A DNA stretch of 64,000 bases from Paragemmobacter straminiformis (GTDB lineage: Bacteria; Pseudomonadota; Alphaproteobacteria; Rhodobacterales; Rhodobacteraceae). The notes under the pieces are model-generated. The model had not been told where the DNA came from. It made no database searches and worked only from the letters and a program-made list of their open reading frames with translations. A program made the translations under genes and the position numbers. The stretch spans positions 558,001-622,000 of the forward strand of contig NZ_JACLQD010000003.1 in assembly GCF_014243445.1 (NCBI RefSeq), given 5' to 3'. Shown here piece by piece: positions 44,518-52,622 of the stretch (the first letter of the stretch is position 1; every line of letters starts with the position of its first letter).

Positions 44518-45750
44518 ATGAAGGACGACGCCAAACCCGAACTTTCGACCCCTCCGATTGTGCCCCGGCGCAAGTTGCGGGTGCTTGGCACGTCGATCAC
44601 GCTGCTCAAACCGGTGCGAGACAGGGCCAAGGCCGATCTCGGGTTCGACATCGCCTTCGAGAAGATGGATTTCCTGTCCTGCCAGCGCTGGGCGGCGATG
44701 GAGCCGGACAGCTACGACATCTACGAACAGTGCTTCCATAACCTCGACATCGTGTGGTTCTGGGGGGCGTTGCAGCCCATCGACATCGGGCGCATTCCCG
44801 AATGGGACAATATCTCGGACCTTGTGAAGCTCGGCGGGGTCAGCAAATACGCCGGACGCGGGCGGGGCGATGCGCCTGCCAAGAAGCTTTACGTCCAGCC
44901 GGGCGGCTTTCTGGGGCCGAAGCCGTCGCGCTATGTCAGCATGTTGCCGACCGTGCATAACATGGACAGCTTCGGCTATGACGCCCGCATCTTCGGCGAG
45001 GGGCCGGATGTGCGCCCAAGCTGGGCATGGCTGCTTGATCGGCGGGCCAAGGGGCGGATCGCGCTGGTGGACGAACCCGCCATCGGCTTTTTCGATGCCG
45101 CCCTTGCGGCGGAAGCCGCGGGCGAACTGGAATTCGCCGATATCGGCAACATGACCATCGACGAGATCAACGCACTGATGAAGCTGCTCGAGGATCGGCG
45201 CGCGGAAGGCTACTTCCGTGGCACATGGCGCGACGGGGTCGAGGCGGCCGAGCTTGCCGAAGAGGGCGCTGTCGCGGTGCAAAGCATGTGGTCGCCCGTT
45301 TACGGCAAGCTGCGCAAGGCGCGGGCGCATTTCGTCGAATCGGCGCCCTCGGAAGGCTATCGCGCGTGGCACGGCGGCGGCAGCCTGTCGCGGCATCTGC
45401 GCGGGGCCGAACTGGATATGGCCTATGAATATCTGAACTGGTGGCTTTCGGGCTATGCCGGCGCGGTCATGGCGCGGCAGGGCTACTACATCTCGAACCC
45501 GCAGCGGGCGCGGGAATGGATGATGCCCGAGGAATGGGCCTATTGGTACGAAGGGGCCGCAGCCGCCCGCGACCTGTCGGGGCCGGATGGCGAGGTGGCG
45601 GTGCGGGCCGGCGAACGGCGGGCGGGCGGCCCCTATGTCGACCGCGCGCGGCGCATCGTGATCTGGAACACGGTCATGGACGAATACAACTACGCCGCCC
45701 GCGCGTGGGAACGCTTCGTGCGCCGCGTGAACGAGGGGGCCGCGACATGA
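44518..45750 (+). CDS. PotD-like solute-binding protein without signal peptide
   Basis: A 410-aa homologue of extracellular binding proteins of spermidine/putrescine-type importers. It is clearly related to the binding protein at 51332: MLPTVHNMDSFGY matches MLPTVYNFDSIGY-like, GYRAWHGG matches GYRGWAIG, and LNWWLSGYAGAVMARQGYY matches YWLSGGPAVAVSEQGYY. Yet it starts MKDDAKPELSTPPIVPRRK and moves directly into the first strand (KLRVLGTSI), with no Sec, Tat or lipoprotein signal. ATG at 44518 is the first sensible start and the frame upstream gives no signal either. It should therefore be cytoplasmic. The stop overlaps the GntR gene by 4 nt, suggesting it senses or buffers the ligand for that regulator; this is inference. 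Confidence 0.87.
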   Translation: MKDDAKPELSTPPIVPRRKLRVLGTSITLLKPVRDRAKADLGFDIAFEKMDFLSCQRWAAMEPDSYDIYEQCFHNLDIVWFWGALQPIDIGRIPEWDNISDLVKLGGVSKYAGRGRGDAPAKKLYVQPGGFLGPKPSRYVSMLPTVHNMDSFGYDARIFGEGPDVRPSWAWLLDRRAKGRIALVDEPAIGFFDAALAAEAAGELEFADIGNMTIDEINALMKLLEDRRAEGYFRGTWRDGVEAAELAEEGAVAVQSMWSPVYGKLRKARAHFVESAPSEGYRAWHGGGSLSRHLRGAELDMAYEYLNWWLSGYAGAVMARQGYYISNPQRAREWMMPEEWAYWYEGAAAARDLSGPDGEVAVRAGERRAGGPYVDRARRIVIWNTVMDEYNYAARAWERFVRRVNEGAAT

Positions 45751-46730
45751 TCCGTTCGGTCAACCCGCTTGCGCAAGAGCCGCGCTACGAACTGATCGGG
45801 CGCGTCCTGCGCGAGAACATCCTGTCGGGTGTACTGCCGCAGGGGTTCGTGCTGCTGGAAGGGCCGATTGCCGCCGTCATGCAGACCAGCCGCGTTCCGG
45901 TGCAATCGGCGCTGCGGCAATTGCTGGAAGACGGGCTGATCCACCGGTTCGACGGGCGCGGCTATCTGGTCGGGCAGGGCGGGGCGGATGTGATTCCGAT
46001 CCGCCGCGACATCCGCGAACTGGAGCTTGAGATTCCGCAGGTCGTGGACGAGGCGTTGCAGACGCGCGGCACGTGGCGGCATGTCTATGACAAGGTCGAG
46101 GAAGAAGTGGCCTCGTGCCAGATCTTCGGTGAATTCCGCATCGTCGAGACGGAACTCGCGGATCACCTTGGCGTCAGCCGTACCGTGGTGCGCGATGTGC
46201 TGGCGCGGTTGCAGGAACGCGGGCTGGTGCGCAAAAGCCCAAGCTCGCACTGGATCGCGGGGCCGCTGACGGCGCGGACGGTCAGCGAGAAATTCGAGCT
46301 GCGCGGAATCATGGAACCCGCAGCACTGCGACTCGCCGGGCCGCATATCCGTTATGCCGAAGTCGAGGCCCTGCTGGAACGCACCGGCACCGACCCCGGG
46401 ATCACGCCGCAGTATCTGGGCGATGCGCTGCTTGAACTTTGTATTGCGCAGGCACCAAACACGGCTTTGGTCGAGATGATCCGGTCCAACCGCCTGCTTC
46501 TGTCATCGGTCGACCGTGCGCTGATCCTGCTCGGACTGCCCCGAGACGAGGATACGATCGAGCAATACCAGACGCTTCTGGACCTGATCACGCACCATCC
46601 CATTGATTCTGCTTGCGAATATCTGCGCTACCACCTGTCCATCACCGCGCGACGATATCTGGCGCGGATGAAGATCGTCGCGGTGATCGACGAAACAGGC
46701 TCTTTCGCACCCTATCTCAGTCCGCAGTAA
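45747..46730 (+). CDS. GntR-family (FCD-type) regulator with two winged-helix domains
   Basis: A 327-aa regulator. Two GntR-like winged helices are visible in tandem: one at about residues 12-75 (VLRENILSGVLPQGFVLLEG, VPVQSALRQLLEDGLIHRF) and one at about 105-170 (EEEVASCQIFGEFRIVETEL, LGVSRTVVRDVLARLQERGL). An FCD-like helical effector domain (about 180-315) follows. Ordinary FadR/FCD proteins have one winged helix and 220-250 aa. The start overlaps the leaderless binding protein by 4 nt. It probably controls the ABC-importer promoter just downstream, where a perfect palindrome lies between -35 and -10. An intrinsic terminator follows the gene. Confidence 0.9.
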   Translation: MIRSVNPLAQEPRYELIGRVLRENILSGVLPQGFVLLEGPIAAVMQTSRVPVQSALRQLLEDGLIHRFDGRGYLVGQGGADVIPIRRDIRELELEIPQVVDEALQTRGTWRHVYDKVEEEVASCQIFGEFRIVETELADHLGVSRTVVRDVLARLQERGLVRKSPSSHWIAGPLTARTVSEKFELRGIMEPAALRLAGPHIRYAEVEALLERTGTDPGITPQYLGDALLELCIAQAPNTALVEMIRSNRLLLSSVDRALILLGLPRDEDTIEQYQTLLDLITHHPIDSACEYLRYHLSITARRYLARMKIVAVIDETGSFAPYLSPQ

Positions 46731-46763
46731 AACGGCTGTAGTACGCAATGTTCACAATGCCTG

Positions 46764-46795
46764 CTTGGCGGCACTTCGCTGTCGGCAAGTTTTTT
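46764..46795 (+). terminator. Intrinsic terminator after the GntR gene
   Basis: CTTGGCGGC (46764-46772) pairs with GTCGGCAAG (46781-46789) with two mismatches across an 8-nt loop, directly followed by TTTTTT (46790-46795). It starts about 33 nt after the stop codon and separates the pxp/GntR transcription from the importer promoter. Confidence 0.65.
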
Positions 46796-46852
46796 CGGCG
46801 ATTTGTTGCTTTACTTGCCTAAAAAAGCCGAAACTCGCAATTTAATAACCAG

Positions 46853-46881
46853 TTGACAGGTGGGCAAACCACCTATGTTAT
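46853..46881 (+). promoter_or_regulatory. Sigma-70-type promoter with an operator palindrome in the spacer
   Basis: TTGACA at 46853-46858 and TGTTAT at 46876-46881 are separated by exactly 17 nt. The spacer holds a perfect inverted repeat: AGGTGG (46858-46863), GCAAA, CCACCT (46869-46874). The surroundings are the most AT-rich in this part of the window. A protein bound there would block RNA polymerase, so the palindrome is a strong candidate operator for the GntR-type regulator encoded just upstream. The promoter drives the ABC-importer operon starting at 46931 or 46988. Confidence 0.75.
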
Positions 46882-46987
46882 ACGAAGTACAGTTTTTCCG
46901 AAGTGACTCGCGCAGGCGGTCGTTTCGGTTTTGACCAAAAACAATCAGGTCGGTCCCATCGAGGGCAGGCCGAACCCAGGCGAGGTG

Positions 46988-48064
46988 ATGGTGGACACGG
47001 CGGTCTTCAGATTAGAGGGCGTGACCAAGCGCTATGGCGATCTGGTCGCACTCAACAACGCGACGCTCGAAGTCGGGGCGAACGAATATCTTTCGTTCCT
47101 CGGGCCGTCGGGGTCGGGCAAGACCACGCTTCTTCGCGTGATCGCAGGCTTCGAGGCGCCGGAATCCGGGCGCGTGCATTTCGAGGGGCGCGATATCACC
47201 AACGTCCCCGCGCACGAGCGCGGGATCGGCTTTGTCTTCCAGAACTTCGCCCTGTTTCCGCATCTGACGGTGATACAGAACGTGGGCTTCGGCCTGACGC
47301 ATGGCAAATCGGGCCTGTCTGCCGCCGAGGTGGAACGCCGCGCCGTCGAGATGATCGAACTGGTGGGGCTTTCGGGCATGGAGGGGCGCGGGGTCGACCA
47401 GATTTCGGGCGGGCAGCGCCAGCGCGTCGCTCTGGCGCGGACGCTGGCGATGAAGCCCAAGCTCGTGTTGCTGGACGAACCGCTCGGCGCGCTTGACGCG
47501 AACCTGCGGTCGCGGATGCGCAACGAATTGCGCGCCATCCGCGAACGGCTGGGCGTGACCTTCCTGCATGTGACGGGCAGCGAGACCGAAGCCCTGGCGA
47601 TGGGCGACCGCGTCGTGGTGCTTGACCGTGGCACGATCATCCAGACCGGCACCCCGGGCGAGGTATACGACCGCCCCGCATCGCCGGACGTCGCGCATTT
47701 CCTGAACCGCTTCAACCTGTTCGACGGGCAGCTTGCCAAGGGCAGCTTTACCGGCGCTTTCGGCACGGCACCCGCCCCGCGCGCCACCCGCGCCGACCGC
47801 GATGTCTATGCCGTGCGCTACGATCGCGTGAAGGTTCTTCCCGTTTCGGCCAAGCCCGAAGGCCCCGCCTTGAAGGCGACCTTCATCGCGTCGGAATATC
47901 TGGGATCGTCGATCATGAACTTCTTCGACGCGGGCCACGGCCACCCGATCGAGATGGAACACCATCTCAGCCTTGGCGCACCCGACATCTATGAACCCCG
48001 GCAGGACTATCTGCTGACCTGGAACCCCGAACAGGCCATCGTCTTTGGCCGCGAGGCAGTGTGA
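46988..48064 (+). CDS. ABC importer ATPase (PotA-like) lacking the H-loop histidine
   Basis: A 358-aa ATPase of the polyamine/iron/opine importer type: Walker A GPSGSGKTT, Q-loop VFQNFALFPHL, signature ISGGQRQRVALAR, Walker B LVLLDEPLGALD, and a C-terminal TOBE-like regulatory domain. The switch histidine is missing: LHVTGSETEAL has Gly (residue 197) where the family has VTHDQ. The other importer ATPase at 52623 keeps it. ATG at 46988 is preferred because it gives the usual short N-terminus; TTG at 46931 would add 19 residues. It overlaps the first permease gene by 1 nt. It is probably the inner-membrane-associated energy subunit, perhaps paired with the second ATPase. Confidence 0.9.
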   Translation: MVDTAVFRLEGVTKRYGDLVALNNATLEVGANEYLSFLGPSGSGKTTLLRVIAGFEAPESGRVHFEGRDITNVPAHERGIGFVFQNFALFPHLTVIQNVGFGLTHGKSGLSAAEVERRAVEMIELVGLSGMEGRGVDQISGGQRQRVALARTLAMKPKLVLLDEPLGALDANLRSRMRNELRAIRERLGVTFLHVTGSETEALAMGDRVVVLDRGTIIQTGTPGEVYDRPASPDVAHFLNRFNLFDGQLAKGSFTGAFGTAPAPRATRADRDVYAVRYDRVKVLPVSAKPEGPALKATFIASEYLGSSIMNFFDAGHGHPIEMEHHLSLGAPDIYEPRQDYLLTWNPEQAIVFGREAV

Positions 48065-48936
48065 TGACCAGCACCGTCACCATTCAGCAGCGCCAGTCCA
48101 AGGTGACCCGTTGGCTGCTTATCCCCGGCATTGTCTGGATGTCGCTTTTCCTCGTCGTGCCGATCGCGATGATTGTCTATGTCTCGTTCTGGACGCAGAC
48201 GACCTTCAACATCTCGTCCGATCCGACGCTGGCAAGCTGGAAGCAATTCTTCACCTCCGATACCTATACAGGCTCGCTCTGGACCACGATCCGCATCTGG
48301 CTGATCGTTCTGGCGACGACCTTCATCGTCGGCTATCCGACGGCGCTTTTCGTCGGGCTTTTCGTGAAATCTAAGACGCTGTCGACCGTGCTTCTGGTGG
48401 TTTGCGTCATTCCCTTCTGGACGTCGTTCCTGATCCGCGTTCTGGCGTGGCGGCCGATGCTGGGCAAAGAGGGCGCGATCAACATCGTGCTGCTGCATCT
48501 TGGCATCATCCAGCAACCGATCGAGGTGCTGCTGTTCACCGAACTCTCGGTCATCATCGGCATGACGCAGATCTATTGCGTGTTCATGGTCGGCCCCATC
48601 GCCTTCATGCTCAGCCGGATCGACCGCAACATCATCGAAGCGGCGCGCGATCTGGGCGCGGGCTTCGGGCGGATTTTCTGGAAGATCATCTTCCCGCTGT
48701 CGCTGCCCGGCGTGGTCGTGGGCGCGATCTTCGTCTCGGTCATGGTGCTTGGCGAATTCGCCACCTCGGGCGCGCTGTCGGGCCGCAAGGTGAACCTGCT
48801 GGGCAACATCATCGTGACGCAGGTCGGCTCGTTGAAATGGGCGATGGCCTCGGTCGTGGGGGTGGTGCTGACCATCGTCATGGGCATCGTGATCGCCGGT
48901 TTCCTGCGTATCGTCGATCTGAAGCGGGAGCTGTAA
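48064..48936 (+). CDS. ABC importer permease (PotB-like)
   Basis: A 290-aa inner-membrane permease with about six transmembrane helices. The first is at residues 14-36 (LIPGIVWMSLFLVVPIAMIV). The EAA loop that contacts the ATPase is IIEAARDLGAGFGRIFWKII followed by FPLSLPG. A large periplasmic segment between helices 1 and 2 (FWTQTTFNISSDPTLASW) is typical of the PotB/CysU type. Start ATG at 48064 overlaps the ATPase stop (TGATG). It forms the channel with the permease encoded next. The substrate is not known; the nearby amidohydrolases point to an amide, imide or polyamine-like compound. Confidence 0.93.
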   Translation: MTSTVTIQQRQSKVTRWLLIPGIVWMSLFLVVPIAMIVYVSFWTQTTFNISSDPTLASWKQFFTSDTYTGSLWTTIRIWLIVLATTFIVGYPTALFVGLFVKSKTLSTVLLVVCVIPFWTSFLIRVLAWRPMLGKEGAINIVLLHLGIIQQPIEVLLFTELSVIIGMTQIYCVFMVGPIAFMLSRIDRNIIEAARDLGAGFGRIFWKIIFPLSLPGVVVGAIFVSVMVLGEFATSGALSGRKVNLLGNIIVTQVGSLKWAMASVVGVVLTIVMGIVIAGFLRIVDLKREL

Positions 48937-48939
48937 GCC

Positions 48940-49791
48940 ATGGAATCGCGTATCATCAAACCTGCGCTTGGCGTCTATGTCGCGCTGTTCGTGCTGTTCC
49001 TCTATGGCCCCTTCGTGGTGCTGACGATCATCTCGTTCCAGCAGGGGCCGGATGGCGGGCCGCAATTCCCGATCATCGAATGGTCGACCTACTGGTACCG
49101 GCAGATCTTTGGCCTGACCCCTCCGTCGCGCATCGCGCCGCTGCCCTTTGGCGAGGCGCTGATCCGCTCGCTGGTGCTGGCGCTGATGACGATGGTCGTT
49201 TCGACCGTGCTGGGCGTGATGTCGGCGCAGGCGTTCCGGCGGAACTTCAAGGGCTCGGCCTTCGTGTTCTACCTGATCGTGCTGGGCATGATGGTGCCGG
49301 GCGTGCTGACCGGTCTTGGCACCTCGCTTCTGGCCAACAACATCATCGGGATCGAGCGGCACTGGTATACGACCGCCTTCGCGACCCATGTGGCCTATAC
49401 CTTCCCCTTTGCCTTCCTTGTGATGCTGGCGATCCTGAACCGTTTCGACAGTTCCGTGGAAGAGGCGGCGTGGTCGCTGGGTGTCGATCCGTGGACCACC
49501 TTCCGCAAGGTGACCTTTCCGCTGATCTTCCCGGGCGTGCTGTCGGCGATGCTCTTTGCCTTTACGCTGTCGCTTGACGAATTCCCGCGCACGCTGTTCG
49601 CATCGGGCCGTGACCAGACGCTGCCGCTGGCGATCTACGGGACATTCTCGGTCGAGATCCATCCCAACATCTTCGCCTTTGGCGTGCTGACCACGCTGTT
49701 CTCCTTTGCGCTCTTGTCGGTCTACGGGATCCTGATGGCGATGTCGGTCCGCCGCGCCAAGAAGATGGCCATGCAGGAGGACATTGCATGA
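48940..49791 (+). CDS. ABC importer permease (PotC-like)
   Basis: A 283-aa second permease subunit with about six helices, beginning with one at residues 9-30 (GVYVALFVLFLYGPFVVLTI). Its EAA loop is VEEAAWSLGVDPWTTFRKVT followed by FPLIFPG. The segment SLDEFPRTLFASG near residue 210 is typical of the PotC group. It starts 3 nt after the first permease and overlaps the SDR gene by 4 nt, which makes the downstream oxidoreductases part of the same operon. It pairs with the PotB-like protein in the membrane. Confidence 0.93.
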   Translation: MESRIIKPALGVYVALFVLFLYGPFVVLTIISFQQGPDGGPQFPIIEWSTYWYRQIFGLTPPSRIAPLPFGEALIRSLVLALMTMVVSTVLGVMSAQAFRRNFKGSAFVFYLIVLGMMVPGVLTGLGTSLLANNIIGIERHWYTTAFATHVAYTFPFAFLVMLAILNRFDSSVEEAAWSLGVDPWTTFRKVTFPLIFPGVLSAMLFAFTLSLDEFPRTLFASGRDQTLPLAIYGTFSVEIHPNIFAFGVLTTLFSFALLSVYGILMAMSVRRAKKMAMQEDIA

Positions 49792-50522
49792 GCCGGACGG
49801 CGGGAACCGCAATCGTCACCGGCGCGGGGTCGGGCATCGGGCGGGCCATCGCGCAGCGTCTGGCGGCCGATGGCTACAAGGTGATGGTCAACGACTTCCG
49901 GGCAGCGGCGGCAAGCGCCGTGGCCGCGGAAATCGGGCAAGCCGCCCGCAGCATCGGCGGCGACGTGTCGGACGCGGGCGATGTGGCGGCCATGGTCGCC
50001 GAGACCGAGTCCGCATTCGGCGCGGTGACGCATCTGGTCAACTGCGCGGGCCATGTGCATCAGGCGCGGTTCCAGGACCTGACCGCCGAGGATTTCGACC
50101 GCATGATCGCGGTGCATCTGCGCGGCACCTTCCTTTGCACCCGCGCGGTGATCGACGGGATGCTGGCGCGCAAGTCGGGGGTGATCGTCAACGTCGCCTC
50201 GCAGCTGGGCCAGATCGGCGGGGTGGAGCTTGTCCATTATTCCGCCGCCAAGGCCGGGATCATCGGGCTGACCAAGGCGCTGGCGCGCGAAGTCTCGTCG
50301 CAGGGCATCCGCGTGAATGCGGTGGCCCCCGGTCCGATCAACACGCCGCTGGTGCGCAGCCTGTCCGAGGACTGGCAGCGCGCCAAGGCCGCCGAATTGC
50401 CGCTGGGCCGTTTCGGCGAACCCGAAGAGGTGGCCGAGGCCGTGTCCTTCCTTTGCTCGCCCGCCGCCTCGCTGTTCGTCGGCCAGACGCTGGGTCCGAA
50501 TTCCGGAGATGTGATGCTATGA
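49788..50522 (+). CDS. Short-chain dehydrogenase/reductase (SDR) 1
   Basis: A 244-aa classical SDR: cofactor motif TGAGSGIGRAIAQ, NCAGHVHQ, the catalytic Ser in VNVASQLGQ and the YxxxK pair in HYSAAKAGIIG, then NAVAPGPINTPLV. It uses NAD(P) to oxidise an alcohol or reduce a carbonyl group. It overlaps the PotC-like permease gene and the next SDR gene by 4 nt each, so it is made with the importer and probably acts on the imported compound. The C-terminus (GQTLGPNSGDVML) is slightly divergent from the common GGxxM ending. It is cytoplasmic. Confidence 0.92.
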   Translation: MSRTAGTAIVTGAGSGIGRAIAQRLAADGYKVMVNDFRAAAASAVAAEIGQAARSIGGDVSDAGDVAAMVAETESAFGAVTHLVNCAGHVHQARFQDLTAEDFDRMIAVHLRGTFLCTRAVIDGMLARKSGVIVNVASQLGQIGGVELVHYSAAKAGIIGLTKALAREVSSQGIRVNAVAPGPINTPLVRSLSEDWQRAKAAELPLGRFGEPEEVAEAVSFLCSPAASLFVGQTLGPNSGDVML

Positions 50523-51274
50523 GCGAAACCGTCCTGATCACGGGTGCCGGTATCGGCATCGGCCGTGCCGCCGCCGTCGCCTTTGCGGCGGCGGGCTACC
50601 ATGTCGTCGTGACCGACGTTCTGGATGCCGAAGGGCACGCCGTCGTGGCCGAGATCAAGGCCGCGGGTGGCAGCGCCGAATATCACCGCCTCGACGTGCG
50701 ATCGACCGCCGATGCCGATGCGCTCGTGGCACGGATCGAAGCCGAACGCGGCGGGATCGACGTGATCGTGGCCAATGCGGGCATCGCGCACAAGGTGCCG
50801 CTTCCCGCGCTGACCGACGAGAAGTGGGACCACACCTTCGACATCGACCTGAAGGGCATTTTCCGCGTCATCCGCCCCGCGCTGGCCGGAATGAAGGCGC
50901 GCAAGAAGGGCGCGATCGTCGCCTTGTCGTCGATCATGGGCGTGGCCTACGGGTGGGACGAACATGTCCATTACTCGGCCGCCAAGTCCGGCGTGGTGGG
51001 TCTGGTGCGCGGCCTTGCGGTCGAACTCGCCAAGGACGGCATCCGCGTGAACGGCGTGGCGCCGGGCTATATCCGCACCGCGCAACTGTTATCGAAGGAG
51101 AACTCGCTTGGCCCCGAAGGTGCGGCCAAGGCGGGCGAATTCATCCCGATGGGCCGCATCGGCGAGCCGGATGAAATCGCCGATGTGATCCTTTTCCTGG
51201 CATCCAACGGCGCCCGATACATGACCGGACAGGTCGTGGTCGTGGACGGAGGATTGCTCGTCGGGCGCTACTGA
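50519..51274 (+). CDS. Short-chain dehydrogenase/reductase (SDR) 2
   Basis: A 251-aa classical SDR with TGAGIGIGRAAAV, VANAGIAHKVP, VALSSIMGVAYG supplying the catalytic Ser, HYSAAKSGVVG for Tyr/Lys, and the normal C-terminal GQVVVVDGGLLVGRY. It resembles 3-ketoacyl reductase or sugar-dehydrogenase-like SDRs. ATG at 50519 overlaps the stop of SDR 1 by 4 nt. The two SDRs are related but clearly not recent duplicates. Both precede the periplasmic binding-protein gene, which starts 57 nt downstream. They may perform successive redox steps; the substrates are unknown. Confidence 0.92.
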   Translation: MSETVLITGAGIGIGRAAAVAFAAAGYHVVVTDVLDAEGHAVVAEIKAAGGSAEYHRLDVRSTADADALVARIEAERGGIDVIVANAGIAHKVPLPALTDEKWDHTFDIDLKGIFRVIRPALAGMKARKKGAIVALSSIMGVAYGWDEHVHYSAAKSGVVGLVRGLAVELAKDGIRVNGVAPGYIRTAQLLSKENSLGPEGAAKAGEFIPMGRIGEPDEIADVILFLASNGARYMTGQVVVVDGGLLVGRY

Positions 51275-51331
51275 TCCGGCGGGACAAAGAAGAAGACAAG
51301 ACGCAACAGACGTAACAGGAGGTACTACCAC

Positions 51332-52552
51332 ATGAACGATATGTCGCTGTCGCGGCGCAAGTTCCTGCAGACCACCGCAGGCACCGCTGCCCTTGCCGCC
51401 GGGGGCCTTCCCTTTGGCGCGCAACAAGCCTTTGCTGCCGACCTCGCCTCGCAGGAACTGCGGACGGTCGGCCTTTCGGTGACCGTGCAGGAACGCATCC
51501 TGAACGATTTCAAAGCGGCCTCGGGCGTCAAGGCAGTGTCGGGCAAAGCCGACATCTTCCCGAACACCCAGACCGAACTGCTGTCGGGTTCGACCGCCTA
51601 CGACTGCTGGGAAACCATCGGCGAGCGTCTGCCGTCGATCGTGCAGACCGATCTGGTCGCCCCGATCGCCACCGCCAACCTGACCAACTGGACCGGCGTC
51701 GGCGAAAGCTTCCTGAAGCCTTCCGACAAGTGGGAAGCCCGCGCCCAGATCGTCGGCCAGATCTGGACCGACGAGTCGCAGACCGCGCTGAACATGGTGC
51801 CGACCGTCTACAACTTCGACTCCATCGGCTACCGCCCCGACCTCGTCTCGGCGGAAGAAGCGTCGATGTGGTCCTCGCTGTTCGACCCCAAGTTCAAGGG
51901 CAAGACCGGCCTGAACGTCGACCCGCTGATCGCTTTCGGTCAGGCCGTCATGGCCATGAACGAAATGGGTCTGCTGGAAGTGCCGAACCCGGGCAATCCG
52001 GATGCGGCGGCCATCGAAGAAGCGGCCAAGTTCCTGATTTCGAAGAAGAAAGAAGGCCAGTTCCGCGCCCTTTGGGGTGACTTCGGCGAGCTTGTCAACC
52101 TGCTCGCCTCGGGCGAGATGATCCTTGCCGACGCGTGGCAGCCTGCTGTCATGGCCGTCAAGGCGCAGGGCGTGCAGTGCTCGTATGCCACCATGAAGAC
52201 GGGCTATCGCGGCTGGGCCATCGGCGTTTCGGCGCTGAAATCCTCGCCCAACCTCGATGCCGTCACCGCCTATGCCGATTACTGGCTGTCGGGCGGCCCG
52301 GCTGTGGCCGTGTCGGAACAGGGCTACTACTCGCCCAACGACAAGGTCAAATCGGTCATGGCCCCCGAGAAGTACGCCTTCTGGTACGAGGGCGCACCGT
52401 GGGTCGGCGCGGAAGAGCGCGGCATCAAGGAAGGCGATCTGCGCGACGGCGGCTCGTTGGCCACCCGTGCGGCGAACGTCGCCTACTGGCACCAGTGGCC
52501 GGATGAGTACGACCTGCTGATCTCGAAGTGGGACGAATTCCTGTCGGCTTGA
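51332..52552 (+). CDS. Periplasmic solute-binding protein (PotD-like) with Tat signal
   Basis: A 406-aa extracellular binding protein. The N-terminus has a twin-arginine signal (SLSRRKFLQTTAG, cleavage near QAFA/ADL), so it is exported folded. The mature protein is PotD/PotF-like: PTVYNFDSIGYRPDL, SLFDPKFKGKTG and YWLSGGPAVAVSEQGYYSP. AGGAGG at 51317-51322 gives a strong ribosome site, as expected for an abundant binding protein. It follows the SDR genes by 57 nt, and a strong hairpin separates it from the second ATPase gene, which would keep its message level higher. It is the secreted paralogue of the leaderless protein at 44518. Confidence 0.93.
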   Translation: MNDMSLSRRKFLQTTAGTAALAAGGLPFGAQQAFAADLASQELRTVGLSVTVQERILNDFKAASGVKAVSGKADIFPNTQTELLSGSTAYDCWETIGERLPSIVQTDLVAPIATANLTNWTGVGESFLKPSDKWEARAQIVGQIWTDESQTALNMVPTVYNFDSIGYRPDLVSAEEASMWSSLFDPKFKGKTGLNVDPLIAFGQAVMAMNEMGLLEVPNPGNPDAAAIEEAAKFLISKKKEGQFRALWGDFGELVNLLASGEMILADAWQPAVMAVKAQGVQCSYATMKTGYRGWAIGVSALKSSPNLDAVTAYADYWLSGGPAVAVSEQGYYSPNDKVKSVMAPEKYAFWYEGAPWVGAEERGIKEGDLRDGGSLATRAANVAYWHQWPDEYDLLISKWDEFLSA

Positions 52553-52567
52553 TCGACGCCTGAAACC

Positions 52568-52596
52568 TGCGGCCGGGGCAGTTCGCTCCGGCCGCA
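52568..52596 (+). terminator. 12-bp intercistronic hairpin between binding-protein and ATPase genes
   Basis: TGCGGCCGGGGC (52568-52579) pairs with GCTCCGGCCGCA (52585-52596), one G-U pair, loop AGTTC. It starts 15 nt after the binding-protein stop and ends 26 nt before the ATPase start. No T-run is present. Such hairpins typically stabilise binding-protein mRNA and reduce transcription of downstream importer genes. Confidence 0.6.
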
Positions 52597-52622
52597 CCCA
52601 AACGACAACCGGGGACTTTCCA

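Noticed and set aside
48007-49812. Antisense frame opposite the two permeases
   Set aside because: His/Asp/Arg-rich low-complexity translation, the reverse of transmembrane coding; not a protein gene.
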